Of a stretch of 64,000 nt of DNA, positions 1 through 9,452 are shown piece after piece (positions within the stretch are counted from its first letter, which is position 1; each line of letters starts with the position of its first letter). Origin of the DNA: Hymenobacter cheonanensis (GTDB lineage: Bacteria > Bacteroidota > Bacteroidia > Cytophagales > Hymenobacteraceae); NCBI RefSeq assembly GCF_030581075.1, contig NZ_JAUQSW010000008.1:1-64000 (forward strand). The letters are read 5' to 3'. The notes beneath the pieces were generated by a model. The model did not search any database, was not told where the DNA came from, and saw only the letters and a list, made by a program, of their open reading frames with translations. A program made the translations under genes and the position numbers.

Positions 1-2814
1 GCCGCCAGCCCCGCCAAGGCCCCCGCCGCCGCTGGCCGCCGGCCCCAGCCCGCCGCCAGGCCCACCGGGCCACGCGGCCCGGTGCCCGGCCTCAGCCAGC
101 TTACGGCGCTGGTGCGCGACCGCCGGTTTCACCTGCTCGTGGGCTTCGGGCTGCTGCTGGGCTCGCTCTACCTCACTATTGCCTTTACCTCGTTTTTGCT
201 GAGCGGGCGCGCCGACCAGAGCGTGGTGGCCGCCCTGGGCAGCGTGCCGGTGAAGGAAGCCGGCCAGGAATCGGGCAACTGGCTGGGGCTGCTAGGGGCC
301 TGGCTGGCCGAAAAGCTCATTTACCGGGGCTTCGGGCTGGCATCGTACGCACTCATCCCAATCGTTTTTTTCCTGGGCTACAAAATTGTGTTTCGCCGTG
401 CGGCGGGCTCGGTGAGCTACGTGCTGGCGCTAGGGTTCTTTACTATGCTGTGGGTCAGCGCGTTGCTGGGCTACGTGGTGGTGCAGCTGGCCCAGCCCGG
501 CGCCGATGCCAGCCTGCCCGGTGCGGCGCAGGCCCATCGCCTCGACTGGCTAAGCGGCGGCGCGGGCTACGAGCTGGCGCTGTGGCTCGATTCGCTCATT
601 GGCTGGGGCACGGTGCTGCTGCTGGCGTTCGGGCTCATCATGTTTGTGGTGTTTTTCTTCAACATCACCACCCTCAACCTCAGCCTGAGCGGTAAGGATG
701 ACGAAGACATTGAAGGCGAGGAAATAGAGGAGGAAAGCCCGGCTGCCGCCCCGGTAGCCAACCGCCCGGCCAAAGCGCCTGCATCCCGCGCCCCCGAGCC
801 CGAAGCTGCCCCCGTGCCCACCCGCGAACCCGAGTTTGAGCCTGCTCCGCGCCCTAGCCCCCTTAAGGCACCGGTGCCAGCCAGCACCAGTTTTGAGGTG
901 GTAGAGGCACCCGCCGACGAAGCCGACGAGGAAGTTTACCCCGCGCCTAGCCCCGGCCCGGCGGCGGCCACGGCGCTGGCCATTGCTCCGGCTGTGCCAG
1001 TAGTAGCGGTGCCGCTGGCCGCTGCCGCTGGCCCTGCATTCTCGTTCGAGCTGCCCGAGGCCGAGCCCGAAATGGCACCTGCTGCCCCTATGGTGGCTAG
1101 CATCCCCACGCCGCTTTCGCTGGCCGACCTGGCCGATGGGCCGCTGCCCGCGCCGGCCGTGGCTAGCCCCAGCCCGGCCGCGCTCAGCCAAAAGCTGGAG
1201 ATAACCGTGCCCAGCCGCGACGACCTGGACCCCAACGCCGGGGCCGCCATCGCGGCCGTGGCCGACGAGGATGAGAATGCCGACGCCATGCCCGACGTCA
1301 ACTATGACCCCACGCTCGACCTCTCGCGCTACCTCTTCCCCAACCTGGAGCTGCTCAACGACTACGGCGTGGCCAAGGCCCAGGTAACCAAGGAGGAACT
1401 CGAAGCCAACAAGGACCGCATCGTGGAAACGCTGGGGCACTACGGCATCACCATCGCCAGCATCAAGGCCACCATCGGGCCCACGGTTACGCTCTATGAG
1501 ATTGTGCCCGAGGCGGGCGTGCGCATCTCCAAAATCAAGAGCCTGGAAGATGATATTGCTTTGAGCCTGGCCGCGTTAGGTATTCGCATTATCGCGCCCA
1601 TTCCGGGCAAGGGCACCATCGGTATTGAGGTGCCGAACACCAAGAAGGAGATGGTGAGTATCCGCTCGGTGCTGGGTTCCGAGAAGTTCGCCCGTACCGA
1701 AATGGACCTGCCGGTGGCTTTTGGCCGCACCATTACCAACGAGGTTTTCGTGGCCGACCTGGCCAAAATGCCCCACTTGCTGATGGCCGGTGCCACCGGC
1801 CAGGGCAAGTCGGTGGGTTTGAACGTGATACTGGCCTCGCTGCTCTACAAGCGCCACCCGGCCACACTCAAATTCGTGCTGGTTGACCCGAAGAAGGTGG
1901 AACTCAGTATTTTCAACAAGATTGAGCGGCACTTCCTGGCCAAACTGCCCGACACCGAGGAGGCCATCATCACCGATACCAAAAAGGTGGTGAACACCCT
2001 GAACTCGCTGTGTATGGAGATGGACCGGCGCTACGACCTACTCAAGGAAGCCGGCTGCCGCAACCTCAAGGAGTACAACGCCAAGTTTATCGAGCGCCGC
2101 CTGAACCCGCGCAAAGGCCACCGCTTTTTGCCCTTCATCGTGCTGGTAATCGACGAGCTGGCCGACCTCATGATGACGGCCGGCAAGGAAGTCGAAACGC
2201 CCATTGCGCGCCTGGCGCAGCTGGCGCGGGCCATTGGTATTCACCTCATTGTGGCTACGCAACGGCCTAGTGTAAACGTCATTACGGGTATTATCAAGGC
2301 CAACTTCCCGTGCCGGATTTCCTTTAAGGTAACCAGCAAAATCGATTCGCGCACCATCCTCGACACCGGCGGAGCCGACCAGCTTATCGGGCAGGGCGAC
2401 ATGCTGTTTTCGGCGGGCTCCGACCTCATCCGGGTGCAGTGTGCCTTCATCGACACGCCCGAGGTGGACCGCCTCTGCGACTTTATTGGCGAGCAGCAGG
2501 GCTACGCCGACGCCTACCTGCTGCCCGAGGTGGCCGGCGCCGACGGCGACGAGGGCAGCGGCCAGGAAGAGCTAGACCCCAGCGAGCGCGATTCCATGTT
2601 TGCCGAAGCGGCGCGCTGCATTGTGTTGCACCAGCAGGGCTCTACCTCGCTCATTCAGCGCAAGCTGAAGCTGGGCTACAACCGCTCGGGCCGCCTCATG
2701 GACCAGTTGCAGCAGGCCGGCATCGTGGGCCCGTTTGAGGGCAGCAAGGCCCGCGCCGTGCTCATCCCCGATGAGTATCAGCTGGAGCAGCTGCTGAACA
2801 CCTTGCCGAAATAA
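1..2814 (+). CDS. ftsK: DNA translocase FtsK (5' end outside window)
   Basis: Membrane-anchored motor that pumps chromosomal DNA at the division septum and coordinates dimer resolution. The frame is open from base 1 and reads a basic Pro/Ala-rich cytoplasmic leader, so the GTG at 82 is probably internal and the gene starts upstream of the window. About four membrane helices follow within 82-690, then a long acidic Pro/Ala linker (about 700-1290), then the motor. Walker A (GATGQGKS) is at 1789-1812 and Walker B (VLVIDELADL) near 2140-2170. The C-terminal winged-helix gamma domain lies within about 2575-2780. Length and domain order are normal for Bacteroidota FtsK. The lolA-like gene follows, a common pairing in this phylum. 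Confidence 0.95.
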   Translation, partial: AASPAKAPAAAGRRPQPAARPTGPRGPVPGLSQLTALVRDRRFHLLVGFGLLLGSLYLTIAFTSFLLSGRADQSVVAALGSVPVKEAGQESGNWLGLLGAWLAEKLIYRGFGLASYALIPIVFFLGYKIVFRRAAGSVSYVLALGFFTMLWVSALLGYVVVQLAQPGADASLPGAAQAHRLDWLSGGAGYELALWLDSLIGWGTVLLLAFGLIMFVVFFFNITTLNLSLSGKDDEDIEGEEIEEESPAAAPVANRPAKAPASRAPEPEAAPVPTREPEFEPAPRPSPLKAPVPASTSFEVVEAPADEADEEVYPAPSPGPAAATALAIAPAVPVVAVPLAAAAGPAFSFELPEAEPEMAPAAPMVASIPTPLSLADLADGPLPAPAVASPSPAALSQKLEITVPSRDDLDPNAGAAIAAVADEDENADAMPDVNYDPTLDLSRYLFPNLELLNDYGVAKAQVTKEELEANKDRIVETLGHYGITIASIKATIGPTVTLYEIVPEAGVRISKIKSLEDDIALSLAALGIRIIAPIPGKGTIGIEVPNTKKEMVSIRSVLGSEKFARTEMDLPVAFGRTITNEVFVADLAKMPHLLMAGATGQGKSVGLNVILASLLYKRHPATLKFVLVDPKKVELSIFNKIERHFLAKLPDTEEAIITDTKKVVNTLNSLCMEMDRRYDLLKEAGCRNLKEYNAKFIERRLNPRKGHRFLPFIVLVIDELADLMMTAGKEVETPIARLAQLARAIGIHLIVATQRPSVNVITGIIKANFPCRISFKVTSKIDSRTILDTGGADQLIGQGDMLFSAGSDLIRVQCAFIDTPEVDRLCDFIGEQQGYADAYLLPEVAGADGDEGSGQEELDPSERDSMFAEAARCIVLHQQGSTSLIQRKLKLGYNRSGRLMDQLQQAGIVGPFEGSKARAVLIPDEYQLEQLLNTLPK

Positions 2815-2820
2815 ATGCCG

Positions 2821-2850
2821 CCGCCCCGGCGCTTTACCTCGCCGGGGCGG
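2821..2850 (+). terminator. GC hairpin after ftsK
   Basis: Perfect 11-bp arms (2821-2831 and 2840-2850) around an 8-base loop, beginning six bases after the ftsK stop. It lacks a strong T-run, so it may attenuate rather than stop transcription into the lolA-like gene. Confidence 0.55.
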
Positions 2851-2919
2851 CCAATCTTTGGCCCCGCTTTTGCGTATCAGGCTTGGTCCGGCGTCAAACT
2901 GCCGGGCTTTTTCTTTCCC

Positions 2920-3564
2920 ATGACCAAGCAATTCTCCCTGTTGGCGCTGGCCGCTAGCCTCGCCTTGCCCGCCGCCGCTCAGCAAGACCCCAAAGCCGGA
3001 AAAATTCTCGACGCGGTAAGCGCTAAGTACACGGCCCTCAAGTCGTTTCAGGCCAGCTTTACCCAAACACTGGAAAACCCCGCCGCCAAGCTTAAGCAAA
3101 ACCTGACCGGCGATGTGACCGTGAGCGGCCAGAAGTACCACCTCACTACCAGCGGCCAGGAAGTCATCAACGATGGCAAAACGACTTGGACGTACCTCAA
3201 AAACGAGAACGAGGTCAACATCACGGAGTCGGACCCAACCAACCAGGATATGTCGCCGGCCCAGATGTATACCATGTACAAGAAAGGCTATAAATACACT
3301 TACGTGAAGTCGTTGAAGGATGGCGGCGTAGCCAGTGACCTCATCGAGCTATCGCCGGAAGACCGCAAAAACGACGTGTTTAAGGTGCAGCTCATCGTGG
3401 GCACGGCCGATAAAGCCATCCACAGCGTGAAGACGTTCAAGAAAAACGGCACGCGCACCACGTTCACCCTCAAGAACTTTAAGCCGAACGTGCCGGTGTC
3501 GGCTACTTCATTTGCCTTTGACAAGAACGCCCACAAGGGCGTGAAAGTGGTGGACCTGCGCTAG
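2920..3564 (+). CDS. LolA-like outer-membrane lipoprotein carrier
   Basis: Periplasmic protein of the LolA/LolB fold, expected to carry lipoproteins from the inner to the outer membrane. I chose the ATG at 2920 because it opens a clean signal peptide (MTKQFSLLALAASLALPAAA, cleavage near AAAQQ). The frame is open back to 2815, but that extension covers the ftsK hairpin. The mature part has the family's 'Y..LKSFQASFTQTL' start and a 'TTWTYLKNENEV' strand. About 214 aa, normal for the family. It follows ftsK, and a canonical terminator closes the pair at 3591-3624. Confidence 0.85.
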   Translation: MTKQFSLLALAASLALPAAAQQDPKAGKILDAVSAKYTALKSFQASFTQTLENPAAKLKQNLTGDVTVSGQKYHLTTSGQEVINDGKTTWTYLKNENEVNITESDPTNQDMSPAQMYTMYKKGYKYTYVKSLKDGGVASDLIELSPEDRKNDVFKVQLIVGTADKAIHSVKTFKKNGTRTTFTLKNFKPNVPVSATSFAFDKNAHKGVKVVDLR

Positions 3565-3590
3565 AATGTCTGTTTTAATACTAATCAGCC

Positions 3591-3624
3591 AAAAAGGCCC
3601 GTTTCTTCAGAAATGGGCCTTTTT
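3591..3624 (+). terminator. Rho-independent terminator after lolA-like gene
   Basis: Arms AAAAAGGCCC / GGGCCTTTTT with an inner GTTTC/GAAAT pairing and a T-run on both strands. It overlaps the first possible start of the next frame, which supports the later start at 3640. Confidence 0.9.
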
Positions 3625-3639
3625 CATTATCCTTGCAGG

Positions 3640-4062
3640 ATGGATGAAAGATTGAGGCTTATTAAAATTGTTTCAGAGCAAGCGCAATATCTCATGCGTG
3701 AAACAGGAGGCTTGCTGCCATTTGCAGTTATTCTTGACAATGAAGGCCATGTGCGCCAACTAATATTGGATTGGGAAGAGGAGCATCCTGACGCAAGAGA
3801 ATTAACAGTAGCCTTAGAAGCAGTAGTAAAAGTTAGACTAAAGTTTAAGTCCATTCTAGGAGGAGTAGTTTGTACAGACGTTCTTTATCGGCCGAATGGA
3901 CAAGCTGAACAGCAGGACGCCTTACAAATGAAGCATTTGCTGCCGCAGGAAACGGAGTATTATTTCCAGCCTTATGTATCAGTGAATGATAAAACGTTTG
4001 TCTTCGCTGAAATTCTACGGGATGATATGAGTTGGGATAGATTGTCAGCGCTAGCCGAATAA
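3640..4062 (+). CDS. Hypothetical cytoplasmic protein, AT-rich
   Basis: I do not recognise a family. 140 aa, no signal peptide or membrane helix, mixed alpha/beta appearance with a Trp-Glu-rich centre (LDWEEEHPDARE). The start at 3640 is preferred over 3613 because 3613 lies inside the terminator; a GCAGG sits just upstream. Base composition is clearly more AT-rich than the flanking genes, with codons such as TTA, AGA and ATA, which suggests recent acquisition. It ends three bases before the DUF2851 gene. Confidence 0.7.
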   Translation: MDERLRLIKIVSEQAQYLMRETGGLLPFAVILDNEGHVRQLILDWEEEHPDARELTVALEAVVKVRLKFKSILGGVVCTDVLYRPNGQAEQQDALQMKHLLPQETEYYFQPYVSVNDKTFVFAEILRDDMSWDRLSALAE

Positions 4063-4065
4063 TAT

Positions 4066-5382
4066 ATGCGTGAAGATTTCCTCCACTACGTCTGGCAGCA
4101 TCAATACTTTGACAAGGCAGACCTGCGCACGACGGCTGGCGAGGAAATTCAGGTGCTGCGCCCCGGCCAGCGCAACGCCGACGCCGGCCCCGATTTCCTG
4201 AATGCCCGCCTGCGCCTGGGCGATGTGGAGTGGAACGGCGCCGTCGAGATTCACCTGCGCGCTTCCGACTGGCAACGGCATAACCACCAGGTAGATGCCA
4301 AGTACGACCAGGTGGTGCTGCACGTAGTGCTCACGGCCGATGCCGACGTGCACCGCACCAATGGCAGCCTCATTCCGGCGCTGGCCCTAGCCCCGCGCCT
4401 GGCCCCCGGCCTGCTGGCCCGCTACGAGGCCCTGCTGGCCGCGCCCCCGGCCGCCCCGTTGCCCTGCGCGCCGCTGCTAGGGCAGGTGCCTATGCTAATG
4501 CGCACTATGATGACCGAGCGCGCTCTGCTGGAGCGCGTAGAGCACAAAGCCGATACCCTGGCCGAGCTGCACGCCCACCTGGGCCACGACTGGGAGGCCA
4601 CCGCCTACCACGCCCTGATGGCGGCCTTCGGCTTTCAGAAAAATAGTGAGCCGCTGGCCCGGCTTGCCAAGGCCGTGCCGCTGCCCGTGCTGCGCCGCCA
4701 CCGCCACGATGTGCGCCAGCTTGAAGCGCTACTCTTCGGCCAAGCCGGCTTTTTGCTGGAAAACGAGGAAACTGCCGGCGATACCTACTTGGCCGACCGG
4801 CGGCAGGAGCACGAGTTTTTGCGCCACAAGTATGGACTGGCCGAGGCCGCGCTGGCCCCGCACGAGTGGAACTACCTGCGCCTGCGGCCCGCCAATTTTC
4901 CGGCCGTGCGGCTAGGGCAGCTGGTGGGGCTGCTGCACCGGCGCCCGGCCCTGTTCGATGCCCTGCTCACGGCGGGCAGCGTGGCGGCGCTGAGCGAGTT
5001 TTTTGCCGGCGCCCCGGCGCCCGACTACTGGCGGCAGCACTTCCGGCCCGGCCGGGCCGGCAAAGTGCCCGCCCTGGGTAAGAGCAGTATCGACCTGCTG
5101 ATTATCAACGTAGTGGTGCCCCTGCGCGTGGCCTACGCCCGCCACGTGGGCCAGCCGGCGCTGGTCGAAAGCAGCGTGGCACTCCTCACCGAGCTGCCGG
5201 CCGAGCACAACCAATACACCGACCTCTACGCCGACCTGGGCTTCGAGCACCGCACGGCGGCCGATTCGCAGGGGCTGCTAGCCCTGCACAAAGGCTACTG
5301 CCAGCCCCGGCGCTGCCTGCACTGCGCCATTGGCGGGCGGCTGGTGGGTGGGGCAGAGGCCCGCCTGCGCATCGTGCAATGA
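4066..5382 (+). CDS. DUF2851 family protein
   Basis: A 438-aa soluble protein of a family largely restricted to Bacteroidota, of unknown function. The N-terminal signature is visible: MREDFLHYVWQ, then 'GPDFLNARLRL' and 'WNGAVEIHLRASDW', a segment reminiscent of nuclease-like acidic and basic clusters. The C-terminus has a Cys-rich end (CQPRRCLHCAIG), a possible metal site. It overlaps the next gene by four bases (ATGA), so the two are probably translationally coupled. Family assignment is firm; no role can be given. Confidence 0.85.
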   Translation: MREDFLHYVWQHQYFDKADLRTTAGEEIQVLRPGQRNADAGPDFLNARLRLGDVEWNGAVEIHLRASDWQRHNHQVDAKYDQVVLHVVLTADADVHRTNGSLIPALALAPRLAPGLLARYEALLAAPPAAPLPCAPLLGQVPMLMRTMMTERALLERVEHKADTLAELHAHLGHDWEATAYHALMAAFGFQKNSEPLARLAKAVPLPVLRRHRHDVRQLEALLFGQAGFLLENEETAGDTYLADRRQEHEFLRHKYGLAEAALAPHEWNYLRLRPANFPAVRLGQLVGLLHRRPALFDALLTAGSVAALSEFFAGAPAPDYWRQHFRPGRAGKVPALGKSSIDLLIINVVVPLRVAYARHVGQPALVESSVALLTELPAEHNQYTDLYADLGFEHRTAADSQGLLALHKGYCQPRRCLHCAIGGRLVGGAEARLRIVQ

Positions 5383-6665
5383 GGCTGCTCGTAATGGTGC
5401 TGCTGAACGGGCTGCTGGCCAGTACGTTCGCTTATTGGCTGCGGGGCGAATACCACCGGGCTGGGCCGCCCCTGCGCCGCTGGCTGCTGCCCGCCCTGGG
5501 GTGGCGGCTGCTGCTCACGGCCATCAGCAGCCAGTGGCCCAGCCCCGACCTGGTGGGCGCGGCCAAGTGGAGCCGGCTGCTGGGAGCTTTTTTCCGGGAA
5601 CGGCCTGGCCAGGTGTGGGCCACGCTGCAAGGCGCTAGCTTTCAGGTAAGTAGCCAGCACATTGCTTTCTATCAATGGTCGGGTACGCTCTTCTACTACA
5701 AAGTGCTGGCGCTGCTGAGCATTGCCTCGGGGGGCGCGCTGTGGCTGAACGGGCTGTACCTCAGTTTGCTGGCCTTTGTAGCCTGCTGGGCCGTGGTGCG
5801 GGCAGTCAGCCAAACGTTTCGGCTGGCCCCGGCGGCGGCCGGCGTGGCCTGGCTGGCCTGGCCCTCGGTAGTGTGGTGGACGGCCGGCTTCACTAAAGAA
5901 ACGCTGGTGGTGGGGGCCGGGGCGGGCCTGGTAGCCCTGGCGCTGCCCACCCTTTATGGCGAGGACCGGCCGCGTTTCTGGCCGGCAGTGGGCCGGGCGG
6001 CGCTTTTCCTCCTGCTAGCCTGGCTGATGGTGCGGATGCGGTATTTCTTTGCGCTGCCGCTGCTCGGGGGGCTGCTGGCGCTGGCGGCCGTGCGCCTGGC
6101 CACCCGGCGGCACTGGCTGGGGCGCAGTGGGCTGGCCCAGGTTGGTGGCTTGCTGCTGGGGCTGGCCCTGGCAAGCGGGGGGGCGCTGGCGCTAGGGGGG
6201 CAGCACGTGGCTCTCAGCTACTTCAGCCGGGAGGTAGGCGCTAACTACCGCTATGGCCTGCGCACCTCGGCGGGCCGGCCGCACCTCGAATACGCCGATT
6301 GGCAGCCCACGCCGGCGGGCCTCGTGCGGCACGCGCCGCTGGCCGCCGCGCAGGTGCTGGTGCGGCCCTGGCCCGGCGAGTCGGCCCGGTTGCAGTACGT
6401 AGGCGTGGGGCTGGAAAACGCCCTGCTGTGCACCCTGCTGGGCCTGGCGCTGGTAGCGGCCGGGCGGGGCCGGGCGGGCCGGCTGCCGGTGGCTTTGGTG
6501 GTAGTGCTAGGGCTGTATTGCCTGCTGCTGGCCGCCTTTATCGGCCTGAGCACGCCCAACCTGGGCACCCTGAGCCGCTACCGCGTGGCCCTGCTGCCGT
6601 GGCTGCTGCTGCTGGTTTTGCAAAACGACTACGCCCGTGGCTTGTTAAAGAAGCTGGGGCTCTGA
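5379..6665 (+). CDS. Polytopic membrane protein, unknown function
   Basis: 428 aa with roughly nine or ten hydrophobic segments, very Leu/Ala-rich, and a conserved-looking periplasmic stretch 'WTAGFTKETLVVGAG'. Overall layout resembles glycosyltransferase-type or O-antigen-type multi-span proteins of Bacteroidota, but I see no catalytic motif I can name. It is coupled to the DUF2851 gene by a 4-bp overlap. Confidence 0.75.
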   Translation: MRLLVMVLLNGLLASTFAYWLRGEYHRAGPPLRRWLLPALGWRLLLTAISSQWPSPDLVGAAKWSRLLGAFFRERPGQVWATLQGASFQVSSQHIAFYQWSGTLFYYKVLALLSIASGGALWLNGLYLSLLAFVACWAVVRAVSQTFRLAPAAAGVAWLAWPSVVWWTAGFTKETLVVGAGAGLVALALPTLYGEDRPRFWPAVGRAALFLLLAWLMVRMRYFFALPLLGGLLALAAVRLATRRHWLGRSGLAQVGGLLLGLALASGGALALGGQHVALSYFSREVGANYRYGLRTSAGRPHLEYADWQPTPAGLVRHAPLAAAQVLVRPWPGESARLQYVGVGLENALLCTLLGLALVAAGRGRAGRLPVALVVVLGLYCLLLAAFIGLSTPNLGTLSRYRVALLPWLLLLVLQNDYARGLLKKLGL

Positions 6666-6718
6666 GCGGCAGCGGCACCCGGGCCAGCCAGGCGGCTCGC
6701 CTTCCGTAGCCCTGTTCG

Positions 6719-6726
6719 TACCTTTG
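6719..6726 (+). promoter_or_regulatory. -7 box TACCTTTG
   Basis: Exact match to the Bacteroidota -7 consensus TAnnTTTG. It ends only seven bases before the ATG at 6734, so the transcript would have almost no leader. Confidence 0.65.
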
Positions 6727-6733
6727 CCTACTT

Positions 6734-7366
6734 ATGGAAAACCCTGTTATCATTCTCGGCGCGCAAGCCGTGGGCACTGCCGCGCTGGATGCTTTCTTAT
6801 CAAACGACGTGGTGGTGTACTGCCTGCTCGACGATGAGCCCAAGCTGCACAACACCGAGCTGCTCGACGTACCCGTGATGGGCAACACCGACGACGGCGA
6901 GCTGCTGAAGCTGCTGGGCAAGAAGTGCGAAGTCTTCGTGGCTACCGAAGATGCCGCCAGCCGCCGCAGCCTCACCAAGATGCTGCGCGAGGAGTACGAA
7001 GTGGTGCCCGTCAACAGCATTCACCAGCGCGCCAGCGTGTCGCCGCACGCCGAGCTGGGGCACGGCAACTACGTGGGCCCCAATGTCGTGGTGGCTGCTA
7101 ATGCTAAGGTTGGCGAGGGGGTTTTGATTGGCCCCAATGCCGTGGTGGAAGGCCAGGCTACCGTGGGCGACTACGCCCAACTGGGCAGCGGCGCCCAGGT
7201 AGGCGTGGGGGCTAGCGTGGGCGCTAATGCCTTTGTGGGCGCGGGCGCCGTGCTGGTAGCCGGTGTGAAAGTAGGCGACAAGGCCCGCGTAGGCGCCGGC
7301 TCGGTGGTGGTGGCCGATGTGCCGGCCGGCCAAACGGTATTCGGCAACCCGGCGGCTAAGGTTTAA
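6734..7366 (+). CDS. NeuD-type sugar O-acyltransferase
   Basis: 210 aa. Residues 1-90 form a Rossmann-like PglD/NeuD N-terminal domain (start MENPVIILGAQAVG). From about residue 95 there are left-handed beta-helix hexapeptide repeats (for example VGPNVVVAANAKVGEGVLIG), ending in the family's 'GNPAAKV' tail. Such enzymes acetylate or otherwise acylate amino sugars of surface polysaccharide; the actual substrate cannot be read from the sequence. It stands alone, with its own promoter box and an inverted repeat behind it. Confidence 0.85.
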   Translation: MENPVIILGAQAVGTAALDAFLSNDVVVYCLLDDEPKLHNTELLDVPVMGNTDDGELLKLLGKKCEVFVATEDAASRRSLTKMLREEYEVVPVNSIHQRASVSPHAELGHGNYVGPNVVVAANAKVGEGVLIGPNAVVEGQATVGDYAQLGSGAQVGVGASVGANAFVGAGAVLVAGVKVGDKARVGAGSVVVADVPAGQTVFGNPAAKV

Positions 7367-7471
7367 ATTAGAAATTGAAAATTATGAATTAAAAATAGCT
7401 GTTTGCCACATAAAAAGTGAGTGGCTCAGGCCTCAATTCATAATTTCTAATTCATAATTTTTAATTGAAAA
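7366..7471. repeat. AT-rich inverted repeat filling the gap
   Basis: Imperfect inverted repeat built from 'attatgaatt' and 'aattcataat' words. It runs from the stop of the acyltransferase to the base before the trhO ATG. The same family recurs at 47408-47516. Confidence 0.7.
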
Positions 7472-8413
7472 ATGTATCAAGTCCTTCTTTATTACTGCTA
7501 TACGCCGCTCGACAACCCCGAGCAGTTTCGCGACGAGCACCACCGCTTGTGCCTCGGCCTGGACTTGCGCGGGCGCATTATCGTGGCCGCTGAGGGCCTG
7601 AACGGCACCGTGTCGGGCACCCGCGAGGCGTGCGCCGCCTACATGGCCGCCGTGCAGGCCGACCCGCGCTTTGCGGCGCTGGAGTTTAAGGTGGATGAGG
7701 TGGCTAGCCACGCGTTTCAGAAGCTGCACGTGCGGGTAAAGCCCGAAATCGTGCACAGCAGCCTGCACCACGTGCGCCCGCACGAGAAAACCGGCCAGCA
7801 CCTCAGCCCGCAGGAATTCAAGGAGTTGAAGGACCGCGACGACGTGGTGGTGGTCGATGTGCGCTCGGACTACGAGTACAATCTCGGCCGCTTCAAAAAT
7901 GCCGTAACGCTGGATATCGAGAATTTCCGCGACTTCCCCGAGCGCGTCGAGCGCCTGCAAGAGTTCAGGGATAAGAAAATTCTGACCTATTGCACCGGCG
8001 GCGTGAAGTGCGAAAAAGCCACTGCTTTCCTGCTGGAGCAAGGTTTTGAGAACGTGTACCAGCTGCACGGCGGCATTATCAAGTACGGCATTGAGGCGGG
8101 CGGCGAAGACTTCGAAGGCCAGTGCTACGTGTTCGATGGCCGCGTGGCAGTTGATGTCAACCGCGTGAACCCTAGCGTGATATCGCGCTGCCACCACTGC
8201 CAGCAGCCCTCGGCCAGGCTTATCAACTGCGCCAACCCGCACTGCAACGCCCACCTGCCGCTCTGCGAAAGCTGCGGCGAAACCCTGCAAGGCGCCTGCT
8301 CGGAAACCTGCGCTACGCACCCCGACAAGCGCCCCTACGACGGTACGGGCACGTATCCGAAAATCAGCAACCACTACACGCCCGCGCAGGGGCTAGCCTC
8401 GTATCGGGGTTAA
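7472..8413 (+). CDS. trhO: tRNA uridine(34) hydroxylase TrhO (rhodanese-like)
   Basis: Cytosolic enzyme (YceA/TrhO family) that hydroxylates the wobble uridine of certain tRNAs, the first step to 5-(carboxy)methoxyuridine. 313 aa. N-terminal acylphosphatase-like domain to about residue 95, then a rhodanese domain with 'VVDVRSDYEYNLGRFKNA' and the active-site loop 'YCTGGVKCEKA' carrying the catalytic Cys. A C-terminal Cys-rich part (CHHCQQPS, CANPHCNAH, CESCGE) probably binds zinc, as in the family. Flanked by inverted repeats on both sides, so probably monocistronic. Confidence 0.93.
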   Translation: MYQVLLYYCYTPLDNPEQFRDEHHRLCLGLDLRGRIIVAAEGLNGTVSGTREACAAYMAAVQADPRFAALEFKVDEVASHAFQKLHVRVKPEIVHSSLHHVRPHEKTGQHLSPQEFKELKDRDDVVVVDVRSDYEYNLGRFKNAVTLDIENFRDFPERVERLQEFRDKKILTYCTGGVKCEKATAFLLEQGFENVYQLHGGIIKYGIEAGGEDFEGQCYVFDGRVAVDVNRVNPSVISRCHHCQQPSARLINCANPHCNAHLPLCESCGETLQGACSETCATHPDKRPYDGTGTYPKISNHYTPAQGLASYRG

Positions 8414-8429
8414 TTCATCTTTTTTTAGT

Positions 8430-8547
8430 CGTCATGCTGAGCGCAGCGGAGCGGAGTCGAAGCATCTTGCTTGGTGAACTAACTCCTAATGCTAGCAACG
8501 AAGCGGCAGAGGTGCCTCGACTCCGCTCCGCTGCGCTCAGCATGACG
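8430..8547. repeat. Inverted repeat, 'GTCATGCTGAGC' family
   Basis: Perfect 31-bp arms (8430-8460 and 8517-8547) around a 56-base centre that pairs partly (AAGCATCTTGC). It lies between two same-strand genes. Same family as the repeats at 11588, 27484, 29691, 38811 and 59773. Confidence 0.9.
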
Positions 8548-8582
8548 TTTAGTTTGGCACTAGCAAGACAAGAACTTTGCCC

Positions 8583-9452
8583 ATGATTCCCGAATCCGAA
8601 CTTATCCTGAACCCCGACGGCACGATTTACCACCTGAATCTGCTGCCCGACCATATTTCCGATACCATTCTGACTGTGGGCGACCCGGCGCGGGTGGCGC
8701 AGGTGAGCCGGCATTTCGACTCCATCGAGTTTGAGGGCACGCACCGCGAGTTTGTAACCCACGTGGGCTACTACCGCGGCAAGCGCCTCACGGTGCTGAG
8801 CACGGGTATGGGCACCGACAACATTGATATCGTGATGAATGAGCTTGATGCGCTCGTTAACATCGACTTCCTCTCGCGCACCGTGCGCCCGGTAGAGGAG
8901 CGCATGAACCTGCGCATCATCCGGCTAGGCACCAGCGGCAGCTTGCAGGCCGACGTGCCGGTAGGCTCGCTGCTGGCCACGCAGCACGCCATCGGCCTCG
9001 ATTCACTCATGCAGTTTTACCCGTTTGTGGAAACCGGCCTCGAAACCCAGGTTGCCCGGGACTTGCAGCAGCACCTGGGCCTGCCCTTCGCGCCCTACGT
9101 GGTGCGCGGCTCCGACCTGCTGCGCGAGCAGTTGGCCGCCGACCTGCTCATCGGCAATACCGTGACGTGCCCCGGCTTCTACGGCCCGCAGGGCCGCCGC
9201 CTGCGCCTCGACCTGCGCTCGGGCGACTACATGCAGCGCCTCCAAAACTTCCGCCACCAGAGCCCGGAGGGCGATTTCCGCCTCTCCAACTTCGAGATGG
9301 AAACCGCTGGCTACTACGCGCTAGGCCAGCTATTGGGCCATGAGGTGCTGAGCCTCAACGCCATTGTGGCCAACCGCGCCACCGGCGAGTTTGCCAAAAA
9401 CGCCGGCGACGTAGTAGACACGCTCATCGCTCGCACGCTTGCCCTCCTCTAA
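8583..9452 (+). CDS. Nucleoside phosphorylase (uridine/purine type)
   Basis: 289 aa, family-1 nucleoside phosphorylase, which splits nucleosides with phosphate in salvage. Visible motifs: phosphate-binding 'TVGDPARV' near residue 30, 'GMGTDN', the 'RLGTSGSL' loop, and 'FEMETAGYYAL' with the ribose-contacting Met-Glu pair. The start is the ATG at 8583; a TTG two codons earlier is in frame but less likely. Uridine phosphorylase is the closest type by eye, but base specificity cannot be assigned. Its stop codon is supplied by the adjoining 51-bp inverted repeat. Confidence 0.85.
   Translation: MIPESELILNPDGTIYHLNLLPDHISDTILTVGDPARVAQVSRHFDSIEFEGTHREFVTHVGYYRGKRLTVLSTGMGTDNIDIVMNELDALVNIDFLSRTVRPVEERMNLRIIRLGTSGSLQADVPVGSLLATQHAIGLDSLMQFYPFVETGLETQVARDLQQHLGLPFAPYVVRGSDLLREQLAADLLIGNTVTCPGFYGPQGRRLRLDLRSGDYMQRLQNFRHQSPEGDFRLSNFEMETAGYYALGQLLGHEVLSLNAIVANRATGEFAKNAGDVVDTLIARTLALL

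Noticed and set aside
8430-8547. Inverted repeat as an insertion sequence or MITE with target duplication
   Set aside because: No transposase and no clear flanking direct repeats seen; kept only as an intergenic repeat.
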